A DNA stretch of 64,000 nucleotides, taken from assembly GCA_047495785.1 (NCBI GenBank), contig JBLDXI010000020.1, positions 992,001-1,056,000 of the forward strand, in the 5' to 3' direction. The DNA comes from Lepidodermella squamata. Taxonomy: Eukaryota; Gastrotricha. The position numbers and the translations under genes are program-made. Under the pieces are notes generated by a model. The model was not told where the DNA came from. It saw only the letters and a list, made by a program, of their open reading frames with translations, and made no database searches. Positions 22,401 through 35,911 of this stretch are shown here, piece by piece (the stretch's first letter is position 1; each line of letters opens with the position of its first letter).

Positions 22401-25400
22401 CTTAATTACAGCGGTATGTGAACCTGTGTTAACAATTCGTCGTAAAGTGGTTTTTTTAAGTTGGCTCGACTATAACAATAAGGTGCCCCAGCAACTTCAG
22501 GTTTGAAGACTTTGCCGCTAACAAAACGGTCCAATGCTCGAACTCAACCGGCTGGGACGACCTGCCACAGTGTGTTGAAAGTAGGGATGATTAGACCACG
22601 ATGTATGACGCAGTAAATTGATAGCTGCAATTTTTCAGATATGTGCACTGTTTTGACTGAGGAAAATATGATCGAATTCGAATCTTGTGATAACTGGGCC
22701 CGATTCGCTTGCAAGGTAGACATCGCCTCGGCCAATCGTCGAGTGCTGAACTATACCATAGCGCCAAAACCTGCTCCATACGGTAAGAATTTTATCCAAA
22801 AAGCTTCACTTTTCGCTTACATCAGTCATTGAACAGTTCCAAATTGTCCCGTTCCAAGCGAATATCTTCAATCAAGCTTTAAAATGGTTTTCAACTGCGA
22901 TCAGCAGACATACCTGGTTGGGAGTAGAGGCAAAACGACGTGTGAAAACGATACCTTAGTGTTCTTGAAAAACGGAAAAAATGAGAACCTGCTAACTTGC
23001 GGCGCAGATTCTTCGTGGTTAGACCTTGACCGCTGCGTTGATGGATGCCTGCTCGGTTCGATGGCTAACACTTCGAGATGTGGCAATTCGTCCACTGAAT
23101 TTGCTGACAGTTGTTATGTCTACGGCATGGCGGATGGTCAAATGTTTGGAACAATTTCGTTCACTCTAGCCATTAGCAATCAGGAAAGTGGCATAATCTT
23201 GGCTGAATTCGAGGATTTTGATGCGATGAGTCAAGTAGCTGATGCGATTGAGTTTTCGACTCGAGGGCAGCGTGGATTTTTCTGGGTCGGCGCAACTTAC
23301 GATGCAGATCTCGAGGATTTTGTTTGGCAAAGCACCGGTGACTTGGTTGATTCGTCATTATGGCTCAGATCGATTCCCGATTCGCTAGTTTCCAGCCAAT
23401 CATGCGCGATTCTAGACATATCAAAAGATTATCCTGGCCTAGATCTTGTGGATTGTTCGATAGTATCAGCTACGCCTCTTTATCAATTTAAAATTCCTAC
23501 AGTCAAATGTAAATTACTTTGGATTTGTTTATTTTAAATTTAATACTAGCCATGTTTACAGCTATTTTCCCTAAAGTCGACAACTTGAGGGCGTATTGGC
23601 CATTCGCAGGTGAAAACCCGATTTCAGACCGAGGTCCGTATTCTTTGACGCTGAATGCTACGACTGGTACTTCTTCACGAACTTATCGAAATGAAACCCT
23701 GGAAGGGTTCGATCTGACGAGCGGCTTGACAGTTGCATTTGTTGCGAACACAATCTCTGCCACCACGGGAAGTCCTGCGAAACTGACGATCGGAGTTAAT
23801 CAATCGCTAACTGTCACGATGAACTCGTTTTTTGTTGAGTTTTCTTTCCGAAAGAACTACTGGTTCGATGCCCAGGCAGTTCGAGTCGCATATTCTTGTT
23901 GTCCTCCGATAACCTTCACGCTAGATTGGGCAACATTGACTGGCCGAATATACATAAACTTCGCTGTAAAAAACTTTTCAGTTTTCGAAGCAGCTCTGAT
24001 GCCAACACGCTTAACTGGTCCGCTTGAAATCATACAAAACAACTTAGTTCCTGTTGGGAACCAAATGAATTGTCTGGCAATCTATGACACCACTCTAGGG
24101 GATCTTGACATCAAAAAGCTTCGGATACCTTGCGTTGAATATTCTCGAGGTTGCTTTTCATGCCTTTCTTTATGCAAAATCCAAATTTTTTCACTAGCTC
24201 GAAACACTGCGTATGGTTTCAACGGTACGTGTGGAAATGGAGTGGTTGAGATCGATGAAACTTGCGATGATGGCAATTCGGTGTCATTGGATGGATGCAG
24301 CGATCTATGTCAAATAGAAGGTTATTATCTATAACTTATTTTAGATGGCCTGATGTGTGTTTTATGCCTAAAGAGATGGACTGCTGCCCAACTGGATTTA
24401 TGCTGTGGCGCGGAAACTGTTATTACTCGGCGGGTCCAGAGTAAGAATTCAATGAATGATAAATGTTCAAGCGAACTTTCATTTTGTACGCCGCTAAAGA
24501 TTGGTAAACTCTTCGAACATTTCTGCTATTTGTGCCGATGTTCAGCCCTATCCTGCCTCGCCTTTATATCTTGGTTCGGTTGATGAAATGATTGAGCTCA
24601 GCAGCGTGTTATACCCTATGAAAACCTCTACTCAGTTCTCAACATCGCTCACGCAAATATATTCAAGTACCATGACAAATTTTCTCGACTGTGATATAAT
24701 TTATCTTTTGCTCTTAGAAATTGGCGGCAAATATGCCAGCGATTTGATCGGATTTTGGGTTTACTCAGAAGCTCGATACAACCATCCAGATGTGAGTGGC
24801 AATGAACTTCACGGCTCTTTTGTTGGCGAGCCTCGAATGAGCAGCGTGCCCTGGTCACTATCAGCTCGGGTCGCAACGTTCAATGCGTACAGTGAGTGAG
24901 TTTTGATAGAGTCTTTCCACTTTAAAACCCTTTTGTTGCAGCTTACCATGATCTGAGCAATTTCCATGACTACACCGTTTTTAAATGTCCGATGACTTTC
25001 ATGATATATGGGAAGTTCGGAGTTCTCTCAGAGTACCAGTCTAGATTCTATCTGCCCGATTCGCCTTGCTTTTTTGACATTGCCTTCAAGCCAACTTCGG
25101 CTTCGGATTACGAAGTTGGGCATCAAGCTTGTTACGATTATACAACGAATACTGTATACTGGCAAAATACTGGTAATCGCAGTGGAAATGCGCTGTTCAA
25201 TTTTCGAGCTACCACGCCGGCTAACTCGTCATTTAGTTCAAAATTTCAATTTGGGAGTCTGAACTCGACAGTTATAAATAAGTGGCAAACTGTAGTGATT
25301 TCCTGCGAGGAAACGTCGCTGAAAATACGCTTGACCACGGACAGTAATGTTTGGGGAACAGATATGACAAATAACTTGTCTTCGTCTTTTGCACTACGCA

Positions 25401-28400
25401 TCGGTCGCGGTGTCAATGGCCCCGTTGCTTGTGCTGCTCTATATTCTCGTTTTTCCGATACCTCGACGTTGGCATGGATGAAGGAATTTACAAATACTTG
25501 CGAGCAATCGGTATCTGCAACAGGCGATAACGGCTGCGGTAATGGTGTCCTCGATGATTTTGAGGAGTGCGACGATGGAAACCTGAAAACCGGCGACGGA
25601 TGCTCTCGATCCTGTCAATTAGAAGGAAATTCCATGGCCAGATTCCCACTCGCTGGTAATCTATTAGGTTTATGGCCGCTTACGTCACAATATGAACTCA
25701 ATGGTAATGATTTTTCGGCTATAAAGGAATTTATAATTCATTATGCTTCCCTTTTGAGATATTGGGTACCAACGAACTACTGGTGTAGTTTTGTCGGGAC
25801 CTCTATCCTATAATTTCACGCCGTTCTACTCGGCTATTTGGGACAAGGCTCGGCATCTCGTAAATGCTGAAACAGCAATTTTTTCTTCATCGAACAAGTA
25901 AGTCCAGCCAAAATACGATGACTAGAACTCATTCACTCAATTACCACAGCGTTTCTTTGGTCCCGATGGCTGACTGGCCATGGTACGACATCTCGTTCTA
26001 CTACGCGTACAGTTTTAGCTGTTTCATACACATCACAGCTTTAGACAATCAAACGAGGACCTTGTAACTACAGGAGAATACTTTCCTTTTTTATATATCA
26101 TTGTTTTCTATTAGATTTTCGGTCGGGGCTGGGCTGGTTACAGCCACTTACAGTATTGAGCAATATGGCACTCCTCAAGCAAGGCTTATTCTTGAATTTA
26201 TCAATGGCGATGATTCGTCCACTCGTGTCCGCTTAAACAGGGTTGGAGAATGGGACATAATTAAAACGTGAGGATACCTTTCATCAACTTCGATTTTCGC
26301 CTGCATAATTTGGTTATTTTCAGACCTTTCTACGTTATGTATACCTTCAACTCCACCACCAATGCTGTTTACGACAGTAATGGAATTTTGTTGAATACGA
26401 CATCACGTTTGAATTTAACGAATGGATTGAATAACGACGTGAAATATCAGTTGGTGATCGGCAAATTCGGGTCAAATAATGGCCTGATAGGTTCAGTTTT
26501 CTGCTTTTCGCTCTATGATACGGCAATTAATGCCGCCAACATCCCAGCCGTGGCTTCATCATGCCGCAGATACAGCTGTAATGAATATTTTTAACTAAAA
26601 CTAAGCATCTGATGAATCATTGATCTTTAAGCTTGTCCGGTCGACTTCATACCTTACAAGCAGTTCTGCTATTTTTACGAGGGCAACATTGGATACAAGA
26701 GAACTGTACCTGATCAGTGGAGATATTGTCGCCTTCGTGGCTCGTCAATAGCGCTCTTTCGAAGTCAAGACCACCAAGATTGGCTGCTTTCAATTGTACG
26801 CCTGCTTCCAAATTCACAGAAAATTTCCGCAATTACAACGGCACTTACTGCAATGGCTTTCAATCAGTCAAATGGAGGTGAGAACTAACTCCATCCATTC
26901 TTTTTGAATGCTAGTAATACGGCCTAGTAATACTTATTGGTGTTAAATTTTGAACATGGACTTAGACTTCAAAAGATTTTATTTACCTTTTTACTTCGAA
27001 ATTAAATAGACACCGACTACACATATTATTACTATGGATTCGAAGGATCGCCTCCTCTCAATGCTTCTGCAATGTTCATGAATGTGTTCAAGCCGTACGA
27101 TGTAAATCCGCCGGGTTTGAACCCCCATGTCGTTGTATCACGAAATACAAATACATCAAAAGGAAACATCCCTATGAACTTCACGTGGGGATTTCAGTAT
27201 TCCAGCCATAATTTTAGTTTCGGTACTTTTTTCTGCGAAACACCGTTCTATGGTATGCAAAATTAAGATATATCCAGATACACCAATTAAGAAGTTATTT
27301 TGCAGCGAAAGCAATATGTGGCGACGGAAAGTTGCAATTTGGTGAAAGCTGCGATGGCCGAAACGGTGACTGTGACTCGAAATGCAGGCTTACAAGTAAA
27401 CAAAAATTCAGCTTGGTACAATTATCTTTACGAAGCTTTTTTATTTTAATTCAGAGCATCCAGATGTCTACTTAGCTCGATATGCCATCGGTTTCTGGCC
27501 ACTGAACACCAACTATCGCAGTGCGGACATCATTCTTAACTATCAGACGACTGCACACAATCCTACCAACGGCTTGCTCATGGCAACAAGCCCGTTCCGT
27601 GCCGGTCGCTATGCTTGGAGAACATACTACCTTTATGAAAACTCACTTGGCTATGCGAAATTCCAATTGAAATCCAATGCTACAAAGAACGAAAACAAAA
27701 CTTTCTCAGCCTCGCTTTTCTATCTGAAGGATAGGAATTACGAGAGGTTTCCAGGGGGTTATCTGCTTAACATAAGCAACTATGGAATCTCTGTTTATAA
27801 TGATTCGCTGGATTTCGCTACTGTCGGACTTGTCTCCTCTGACAACGTGGTTAATCTGAAGTTCGACGAATGCCAGATTCAACGCAGCATTTGGGCGCAT
27901 CACATGCTCACAATAGACATGAGGCAGACTCCTGGAACAGCTAGATACTTTATCAATGGTATGGAATGCGGAAATGTTCACCTGCCAGGAAACGCACCCA
28001 TACCCGATGTTACAAGAGTTCGCTTCGGGGCACTACGAGGAGTAATTACCTGTGTCTCTCTATACTCGACGGTCCTATACGATAAGGACATTGGACCATT
28101 ACAAAAAGCTTGCAGGAATACGACTATTCATCGCAAAAACGGTAAAATTGTTTCGTCGTTTTTCTTCGATTTTACCCTCTCAACTGTTTCAGTTGTTTGG
28201 AATGGCTGGTATTGGAGTCTTGAAGGGAATTCAAAGCGTATACCTTACTCTCTACCACCTGGTTTATGGGTTGGAGAAGTGAATTTTACCACTAATAGTA
28301 CAGACTCTGCCTGGGCCTATGAGATGACGAATAGCTCGCTAAATAGCCGTTCATATAGTAACACGCAGACGAGACTTATCTGCAAAGTGCCGAACACCTG

Positions 28401-30431
28401 CCGCAAGTCAACTTGCAATGAGCCAATGACCTGCCCAAGGCCCCCTGCACCGTGTGTCATCGATGGAGGATACAATAGTCAATTCAACCTTCAGTTCGGA
28501 TTGAACGCAACGTTTACTCATTCTTGCCTATCAAACACTAAAATACCAGATCAAGCACTTGGCTTCCAAGTCACTTCTAGGTGCAACGCCACAGGAGGCT
28601 GGGATGTCATAAGCTGCCCAGTGGTCAATCAAAAAGTCTACAATATTCCACCGCAACCCTCTTCTTACAACGCGCCTAACACTAACATTGACAAATTCCA
28701 ATGCAAGCCTGGCTTCAGATCTGATGTGAAAGAAGTGGCGTCTACTTGTTTGGACAGCGGCCAATGGTCACCACAACTCATAAATTGCTCACGTAAACCA
28801 AAACGCTTGAAATTGAAAAAAATCGAAAATGACATGAACTTATAGGTATACCTTGCCCTCTTTTCGATTCTGACGTGTACAATGTAACGGCAATGCCTGC
28901 TACTGATGATGGAAATGTACCTGCGTTTCCTAATTTCATGAGCGCAATCAATAATCTATCTTGCAGTAAGTCAGAAATTCATCCCAATTTCGATATTTTA
29001 TTTTTGTCTCTTGTCTCTAGTGCCCGGTTTCGAAGTCGTGAATGGTGTCCAAGATTCTTCAACTACTCGTATCTGCTCCTTTGATCCCTCAGCGAATGCA
29101 AATGTATGGAAGCCGGCTCCTTTCAACTGCACTAGTAATACTTGGTTGAAATAAGAAACATTTCAGCGTTAATACTTTCTCCACAGTTAAAAAGTGCCCC
29201 GCGTTGCCTGATGTGGCGAATTCAACCAAAAATGCCAGCAGCACAGCAATCTATCCTTACAGGTCTTATGTAACATATCGGTGTTTGTCCGGAAACGAAT
29301 TAGCTACCAGCGATTTCTGGCTGGGTTACGAGCAGACACTACGGTGTAGCTCAGCTGGAGCCTGGGTCCCCGCTTCAAGCCGTGAAGTTACTGCGGCAAA
29401 CCCCACTATCGACTGTACGCTGAGTGCTTACTACCGTGGATGCTACGCCGTCCACCCTAAAGAGATGACTCTAGCCTCTAGCATCGAAATTCTGGTGAAA
29501 AACGCCGCGCTATACCCATTTATAGCTTCGGACGATGCTGACCTATCTCTGGTGAGACTCGACCCGCTCCGATTGTGCCGTGAATTTTGCATGGCGAACA
29601 TGTCGGCGTATTGCGGCCTGGCTGACTCTTATTGCTTCTGCTTCAAGCAGAAACTTCAGTCAGCTAATTCGGTTGACGAGTCTTCCTGCTCGGGCGACTG
29701 CGTTGATGCGTCTGGAACGTACCATCCAGAGGGCAGGCAGTATTGCGGGTCGAGCGTACCCTTAGCTAACGACCAAATTATCATATCGTTTTACATCACG
29801 AGTGTGGGCTGTTACAAACCGAACCGTCTTGTTCCTGTTGTTAAAGATGAAGAATTGGTAAATCTAATGGCCCACACCAACGAGAGCCGTCAGCTTTGGC
29901 CATATCAAACAACAACTTACCTGTTCTGCCCGGAAAATATGGTTTTATTTCCTGAAATTATTCTCATTTCATTCAAATTAATTTGAATGCTTGTTTCCCA
30001 GGTTACATCGGGGAATCAAAATCAATCAAGATTCGCAATTATTACGTGTGGCCTGGCGAGTCGATGGATGTTAGATTCTTTTGAATGCGAAGGTAAAAAA
30101 TGTTTTAAATTGTTTCATATTCATATGGCGTGCTTGCTTCAACCATTTGTTGCCGGGGCTAATTTTTCATTTAACGCTTGCTTCAAGCACTTGAGTTGTG
30201 CCCGGGGAGTTCAGTTATGGAGTAAGGGTTAGGTTTTCTCAAATTTCAAAACGGAACTAAGAAAGGCGAGGAATTCAAGTTCAATATCACAAAATAGCAG
30301 CTCCGCTCAAAGCAACTGATCTCGACTGTCAAGGAAATCGAACTGATGCATTATGACTAAGAAACTGTGATTTTTTTGATAAAATAAAACTTATTTCAGG
30401 TGTTATTTTCGTTCTTTCTCTGTGTTATTGA
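16246..30431 (+). CDS. Giant secreted mosaic protein: fibrinogen-related, C-type lectin, LamG, DUF4215, sushi and WSC domains
   Basis: ATG 16246 starts a signal peptide (FHLGLLLVVFRCFEG). The first exons are 16246-16309, 16365-16511, a 14-nt microexon 16561-16574, 16624-16726, 16782-16967, 17023-17244, 17305-17606, 17661-18443, 18498-18637, 18698-18829, 18888-19056, 19110-19184, 19246-19386, 19495-19633, 19686-19837, 19890-20177 and one starting at 20232. All are phase-consistent, with many more following. Domains in order: fibrinogen C-terminal type (16365-17244, GGGWT and FWLG); C-type lectin-like domains from 17305, a canonical one at 18498-19029 and others to about 23500; sushi near 22490-22590 and 22850-23045; LamG/concanavalin-like modules near 23570-24200, 24740-25500, 25660-26560 and 27460-28120; DUF4215 Cys repeats near 24228, 25533 and 27316; sushi at 28430-29430; WSC at 29430-29765; a last sushi to about 30092. 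The final exon (30400-30431) is uncertain. No membrane anchor seen. Probable glycan-binding or matrix role. Confidence 0.75.
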
Positions 30432-31159
30432 TTGGCTACAAGACAGAAGCAGACTGTGATAAGATTGACATCACTGGTTGAATAGCAACACGGCTTTGTT
30501 ATGAGCTATTTTTGATCCATCAAAAATATCAACTTGTCCGGTGAAGCCTTGGTGAAATTCAATCTCCTTTTTATACAAAATTAAAAAATAACTGCTTATT
30601 TTTGCCGTATTCCTTGTCAGCGTCAACGTTTTATTTTCTAAAACAACCTGACATCGACTTCGGGTATGGCAGCAATAATTGCGCCTTTCATTGTTTGCAA
30701 AGTGTAGCAGAATCAGGAGACGCATTTACCGCCTCATAAAAACTGGCTGATTGCACGCATCAATTAAGATTGACCTCATCCTCGACGTATTTGTGGCTGC
30801 ACTTGAGCGGTTGTTGCCTTGGAATATTTTTTTTGTATTTTTTGTCAACAGATAAAATTTAGCGCGTTGTAATGAGTTTCTCGTCGATTTTTGTATCACT
30901 AGCCATACGCTTGGAAAGGTGTAAGTCTTCACACTCCAATAGCAATAATGAATCGCTCGTGAGCCCGCAAAAACACCTCGTCACACGGCGGTTTGGCATC
31001 GCGAAAACAGTTATTGTTGACAGCAAACGATGCGCGCAATGACGGCACTGTGTTTATTTACTTGTTATTGTTTTCAGTATAGCCGTATTCGAGAGATCTT
31101 CAACCGCGCCTACAACATATACCATCGCAACTTCCTACTGTTTTGCCTAAATATCTATT

Positions 31160-31572
31160 ATGATTCCAAGTTCATTAGTAGCTCTTGCAGCAATTCTTCA
31201 AACGGCCAATTCCCTCAAGTGCTTCGAATGCACGAATTGCCGAGATAAAGGCATCCCCTTAGAATGCCAGGACGGCTACCCGTATTGCGTAGAAGTCTCC
31301 GTCAAAGCTTTTATGTAAGGTCGAACTTTTATTCCATCTTAAATTTGATTATTTTACTCAATAGACTGAATCGTTTCGATCGAGTCTGCGCTACCCAATG
31401 CCCAGCTTTCAATATTAAGGTGGCTCAGATAACGTGTTGTCAAAACGATCTGTGCAATCTCGCGAACCAAGGGCTGATCGGCAGTGCTTCAGACAAAGCC
31501 TACACAGTTATCTCAATAGTTGTTATGGGACTGATAGGAATAGCAGTGACACTATTGACTCATCTAATTTAG
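31160..31572 (+). CDS. Ly6/uPAR-type three-finger protein, probably GPI-anchored
   Basis: Exons 31160-31314 and 31365-31572 (phase 2, donor GTAAGG, acceptor CAATAG) encode 120 aa. A short signal peptide (SSLVALAAILQTANS) precedes a cysteine-rich domain starting LKCFECTNC. The domain ends with the LU-domain signature TCCQNDLCN. The C-terminal 22 residues are hydrophobic (ISIVVMGLIGIAVTLLTHLI), typical of a GPI-attachment signal. AATAAA overlaps the end region at 31574. Such proteins in invertebrates modulate receptors or organise membranes; here only the fold and anchoring are supported. It lies tail-to-tail with the amine-receptor gene, 97 bp away. Confidence 0.85.
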
Positions 31573-31669
31573 TAATAAAACAACGTAATACTTGCCATTG
31601 AAATTTTATTAAAAACTGAGATGGTTTCACGGGGTGCTGAGTATATTATTATAGTAATATGATAAGAAA

Positions 31670-34600
31670 TCATCCTTCAGAAGTTGATTTGGTCGTCGAG
31701 CTGCGGAAACTGAGCCGGTACGCGATGCGTTGGCCGAACATTTGCCAGAAGGCGGCTCGAAATTCCGGGTTGAAAACCGCGTAGACAAACGGATTCGCCA
31801 TCGAATTGGCATGGCCCAACCACGCTAGCACATGCATAACCACATCAGGTATGCACTGCTCACCCTCCGTTCGCTCGGCGTGGGATCTCGAGTCGAAATG
31901 CGCGCAGACTGATTTCGAAACTGTCGCTAAGAAGTAAGGCAGCCAGCATGCGTAAAACAGAACTAGTACAACGCTTAGCATGACAGTCGCCCGTCGTTCT
32001 CGCGACAGTTTCGAATCAGCCCTTGTCGCGCCCTGACTCGCCTTGCCCCTTCGATGGCTAGATCTCCGTTCAGTAACCTCGGTATTCACGCTACTCCTCG
32101 TGATATTACTCTCCCGTCGCCCCGACACCTGACTCGACCGCCGAATCGCGTTTGGCTCGAAACTTGAATTCGTCGAAAAAATCAGCACATTCGCGCATTC
32201 ACTCGGCCGCCGTTCGTCGGAATTGCGAATCAGCGCCGCTTGTTGCGCCAGGCCACTCATATCAAGCAGCCAATCGTCTTCCAAGCCGTAAGATTCGCGC
32301 TTCGAACACGGCGGCGCGAGTTGTTGAAAGCTGCCGAGGCGGTTCAAAGTTTGAGCAGTACTCGACGCCCGTAGCGAAGTCGGCGAGCTGAGTTCATTCA
32401 ACGAACTGAAAGATGTCGACTTCTGGCGCTTCCTGTAACGCTGTTTCGTCACCGGTTTCGGGTCTATAACTGAAGATGCCGGCGATATCGAAATATCCTC
32501 GTGTTCTTCATCCTCATCGCTGAAAACTGGGTCAACTTGTTTCTTCAAGTTGTGGTGGTAGACGTGGAACGGCTCGGACTTACGCCGGGCTGAGTTATTC
32601 GGCAAAATTTCAACTCGAGGTATTCGGGTGAAACTCAGTGGATCGAATGTTTTGTTAGTTTTCAGGTCGTTGATGAAAATCGTGCTGGCGACCGTGTCTG
32701 AGGTTGACGTTAAACGGCCGTTGCAGCTTGTTTCGTTATCGGTGATTTCGTTGTTAGTCACCTCTTCGAGCGGGATTGATTTGCGAGGCGTGACACTCGC
32801 CCGCATGTCGAAGCGAACTGTTGGCTGCGTTGGGTCGGAAATGCGGTTCGCCATTGTTGCGTTCGTGTCGGTCGACGCCATTGAGCCGCGGCGGATGCGC
32901 TGCATGACGTGCGACATTCGGCGCATCATCATGCGTTTGGCGCGTTCGGCGAGCGCTCGGAATACGGCGACGTATTGCAGGCCGATGGCGATGCTGGGTA
33001 TGAAAAATGACACAACGGAGGTGTACAGCAGATACTCCACCCGGTACAGCTTGCAAAAATGTGGCTTCCGATCTGGAACGTCGTTGAGACCTGAAAACAA
33101 ATTATAGACTGAATTTAGTTATCCAGTAACTTTTGAAAAATTGAATCAATGTAAAATTTGAATAATTACACGTTTTCAATTATCATAATATACCTCATAC
33201 ATGCACGGCGTTAAAACAACAAAGGCGCAGAACAGCAAAAGCAACAAATCAGCGAATTTTTCTATTTGCGACAAAACAGCAAAATTGCAATGTATGGTAA
33301 CTTTGATAGCCAGTTTCAAACGATCGATCCTGTATCCCTGAAGAGGGTTATGGAAACATTGGAAATAATCGTGTGGTATATTTTGCTGTTTTGTCGCGTT
33401 TTGGGTGATTGCTGCTATGGCCGTCTGCCATTTTCTTATTTTTGAGTTCTTCCTAAAATATTAGGTTGAATTATTTCCCATTTTAATTGAAAATGTATTG
33501 AAAATCGGCAATTTTAAAATGTTTTCGCACCCCTTCAAGCGCGGTTTCTTAAACCCAAAATTTGGCACCTTGGAATTTAGCGCATAATTGTTCAACACCC
33601 ATGTCGAAAACTTGAGGGTCCATCCCAAATGGAAAATTTGTGACCTGAGATAATCCTCGGCAGGATGTTCAACAATTCCATGCTCATTTTCCCATTCAGT
33701 TTTCTAGTCTTCAGACCTTCAAGGTGAGTTCCCATTACCTTGAATGGCTCACTTATTTAAGGCGAGAGAATTTAATTGCTCCTGTATTTTTATAATTTTT
33801 TTTACAAATCAGCCGCATCAATTAAAAAATTGAAATATTGAAAACAACATGGGCAAATAAATCCCCTTGATTTCATGTTAGCTGAAGCAGTCTAAGGAAA
33901 GTCAATGTCGTAAATATCGAATATTCATACTTTTTCGAAAAATTGTGATAGCCTACCTAATAGAATAGGAGCTGCGACTGCTGATGAAATGGTCCAAACG
34001 AGACCGATGGGAATTCCGAGGAAAACAACTCGGCGTCTTCTCTGAAGATTTGAATATGTCACCGGCCGAGCTATAGCGAGGTAACTGTTTCAAACAAAAC
34101 GAGTTTGTGCGAATTTTCTTGAAATTTATTGAAAATGAACAAACCGGTTCTGAGCGATTGCAGCAAGACTTAGAATTGACGCGCTTGTAGCCAGATTGTC
34201 GACTGTCAGCCATAAATCACACGCAAATGTGCCAAGGTCCCACTGGCCATCTGTCCACTCGAGGTAGAGCGCGAACGGCATCACAACAGCGCCGATCAGC
34301 AGATCGGCAGAGGCGAGCGATATCAGGTAAAAGTTGGTCGCTGTCGACGTCGCCGTTCGCCCGTGCCCGCCGCCTCGCGTCCAAGACGCCTTACGAGTTA
34401 CGGCTGAAAACGATTCGCCACGCGCCGATCGCCAACTTCCAGCCTAAAAATATATCGACTAAATAAGCATTTCAAGCAAGAAATGAATTACCTGTGATAC
34501 CATTAAGCTGCACAGCAGAACAACAAGAGCGTTGCCGATGATGGTTACAATAGGGAAAAGGGCAAGGACTGGAAATAGGTACTCGTGCCACATCGATGTG

Positions 34601-35911
34601 TGGTGAATGGCGCCGGCGCCAAAATGTTCGTCTTCATCATCGTGTTCTTCCATCGAGCTTGTACTGGTCGGTGATCTGGAGCTATTGCCAACTTTTGCTA
34701 AACAAAAAATAACAGAAACAATTATAAGGTGGATCGTTGCCCACTGATTAGTATAAACCATAAAAATTGATAACCGGCAAATAAAGAATAAATGAGTTAT
34801 ATTCCTAAATCTCTGAAATAATCCTAGAACTCTGAAAATTTGCTAGTAGGGATGTTAAATCGATAGAATCGATGAAATAGGAAGAAATTGCCCAGAAATT
34901 TTTAGAAATTTTGGAAATATACCCAACGGCTAACTCTCCATTTTTTGATGAAATTCCTATACGCGATTCCTACCTCACTTAACAAATGGAATCTTACAAG
35001 TGGAATACAATATAATTCAAAAATGTAGGGAAATACTTTGCAGAAAAACGAATAATCTATATATTTTATATATTTTAGCCTTGATAAAAATATGTTATGT
35101 AGACAAAGGCTGATCACTATCCATAATCCAATTTGTTTGCCAATCGAGACTTCATTTAACCATCAAAATAGCAACGGCATAAGCCGCCGACAATTCTACT
35201 CCGTTTTCGAGCTCGATGGCACATACCCTTAGGGACCAAACCTCTTAGAGACGCCGAAAAATGTATTCATAATGTGATATCAAAGTCATGATAACAGTAA
35301 TGATATTTACCATTACGAAGAAAAATAGTTATTTATGCTTTTTTCGGTAACTTTAATAATAGCCATATGCCATACCATCTCGACCATTTCGAAACATATT
35401 AAATCTAACCTGGGCCTTTGACGAGAGGATATAGCAGCATTGCCGAGTTATTTCGAGCAGCTTTAGCTTTCAGCAGTGGTGGTTCCAGCGTGGAGCTGTC
35501 CTCATCGCTAAAATAAAACGGAATATCCGGCATAACCGTCACGCGTTTCGTTGTTGTCGTCATTTGCTGCGTCGTCGTAGCACTGGTCGTCGCTTTCGCG
35601 CCATTTTTCCGCCGACTTTTCGTCGGCTTCTTCGACGCTCTTGGCGTCGTTCGAATCGCCGCTCCAGTGGTTATTTCAACGTTTCTGCGCGTAGATTTCG
35701 CCCAACCGCTGTACCTGCCGACAGATGGGCTGTTTTGGATGATTGCCAGTTGGTTGTTGAATGACAAATTGGGCGGTATTTTGGCGGCAAGGCTTTCGGT
35801 AGCCATGAGGTAGGCTGGCGTGGAATAATTCAGCAAATTGCCGGCGTTGTTCCATCCAATGACCGAGTTCATTTCAACGAATTGCCGCAGCACAACTCTT
35901 TCATTCCTGGC
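31670..35911 (-). CDS. Aminergic-type rhodopsin-like GPCR with very long third loop (5' end incomplete)
   Basis: Minus-strand exons 35911-35410, 34697-34492, 34443-34145, 34084-33957 and 33090-31670 join with consistent phases. The Thr-rich extracellular N-terminus is long and ends in an acidic stretch (EEHDDEDEHFG). TM1 is ALFPIVTIIGNALVVLLC, TM2 contains SLASADLL, TM3 contains the amine-binding-type Asp (TVDNLATSASILSL), and the DRY position reads NRY. TM5 is near YTSVVSFFIPSIAIGLQ. The third intracellular loop is about 290 aa, basic and Ser-rich. TM6 contains FYACWLPYF and TM7 WLGHANSMANPFVYAVF. This fits dopamine/octopamine/serotonin-class receptors, D2-like being one option. The first exon or start codon upstream of 35911 was not found; an alternative start at ATG 34761 would remove the Thr-rich region. 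Confidence 0.8.
33268..33397. repeat. Inverted repeat (18-bp perfect arms) in an intron
   Basis: Arms 33268-33285 and 33380-33397 are perfect reverse complements (GCGACAAAACAGCAAAAT), separated by 94 bp, inside the 866-bp intron of the amine-receptor gene. Weaker similarity may extend outward. It could be a small non-autonomous transposon remnant or a structured intron element. No clear target duplication was identified. Confidence 0.5.

Noticed and set aside
22570-22640. In-frame stop after the sushi-like segment, which might indicate that the large lectin gene is broken
   Set aside because: A donor (GTAGGG) precedes the stop and an acceptor (TTTTTCAG) restores the frame, so it is an ordinary intron.
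32152-33107. Plus-strand frames opposite the amine receptor's third loop
   Set aside because: Antisense shadows of the receptor exon, without splice or domain support.
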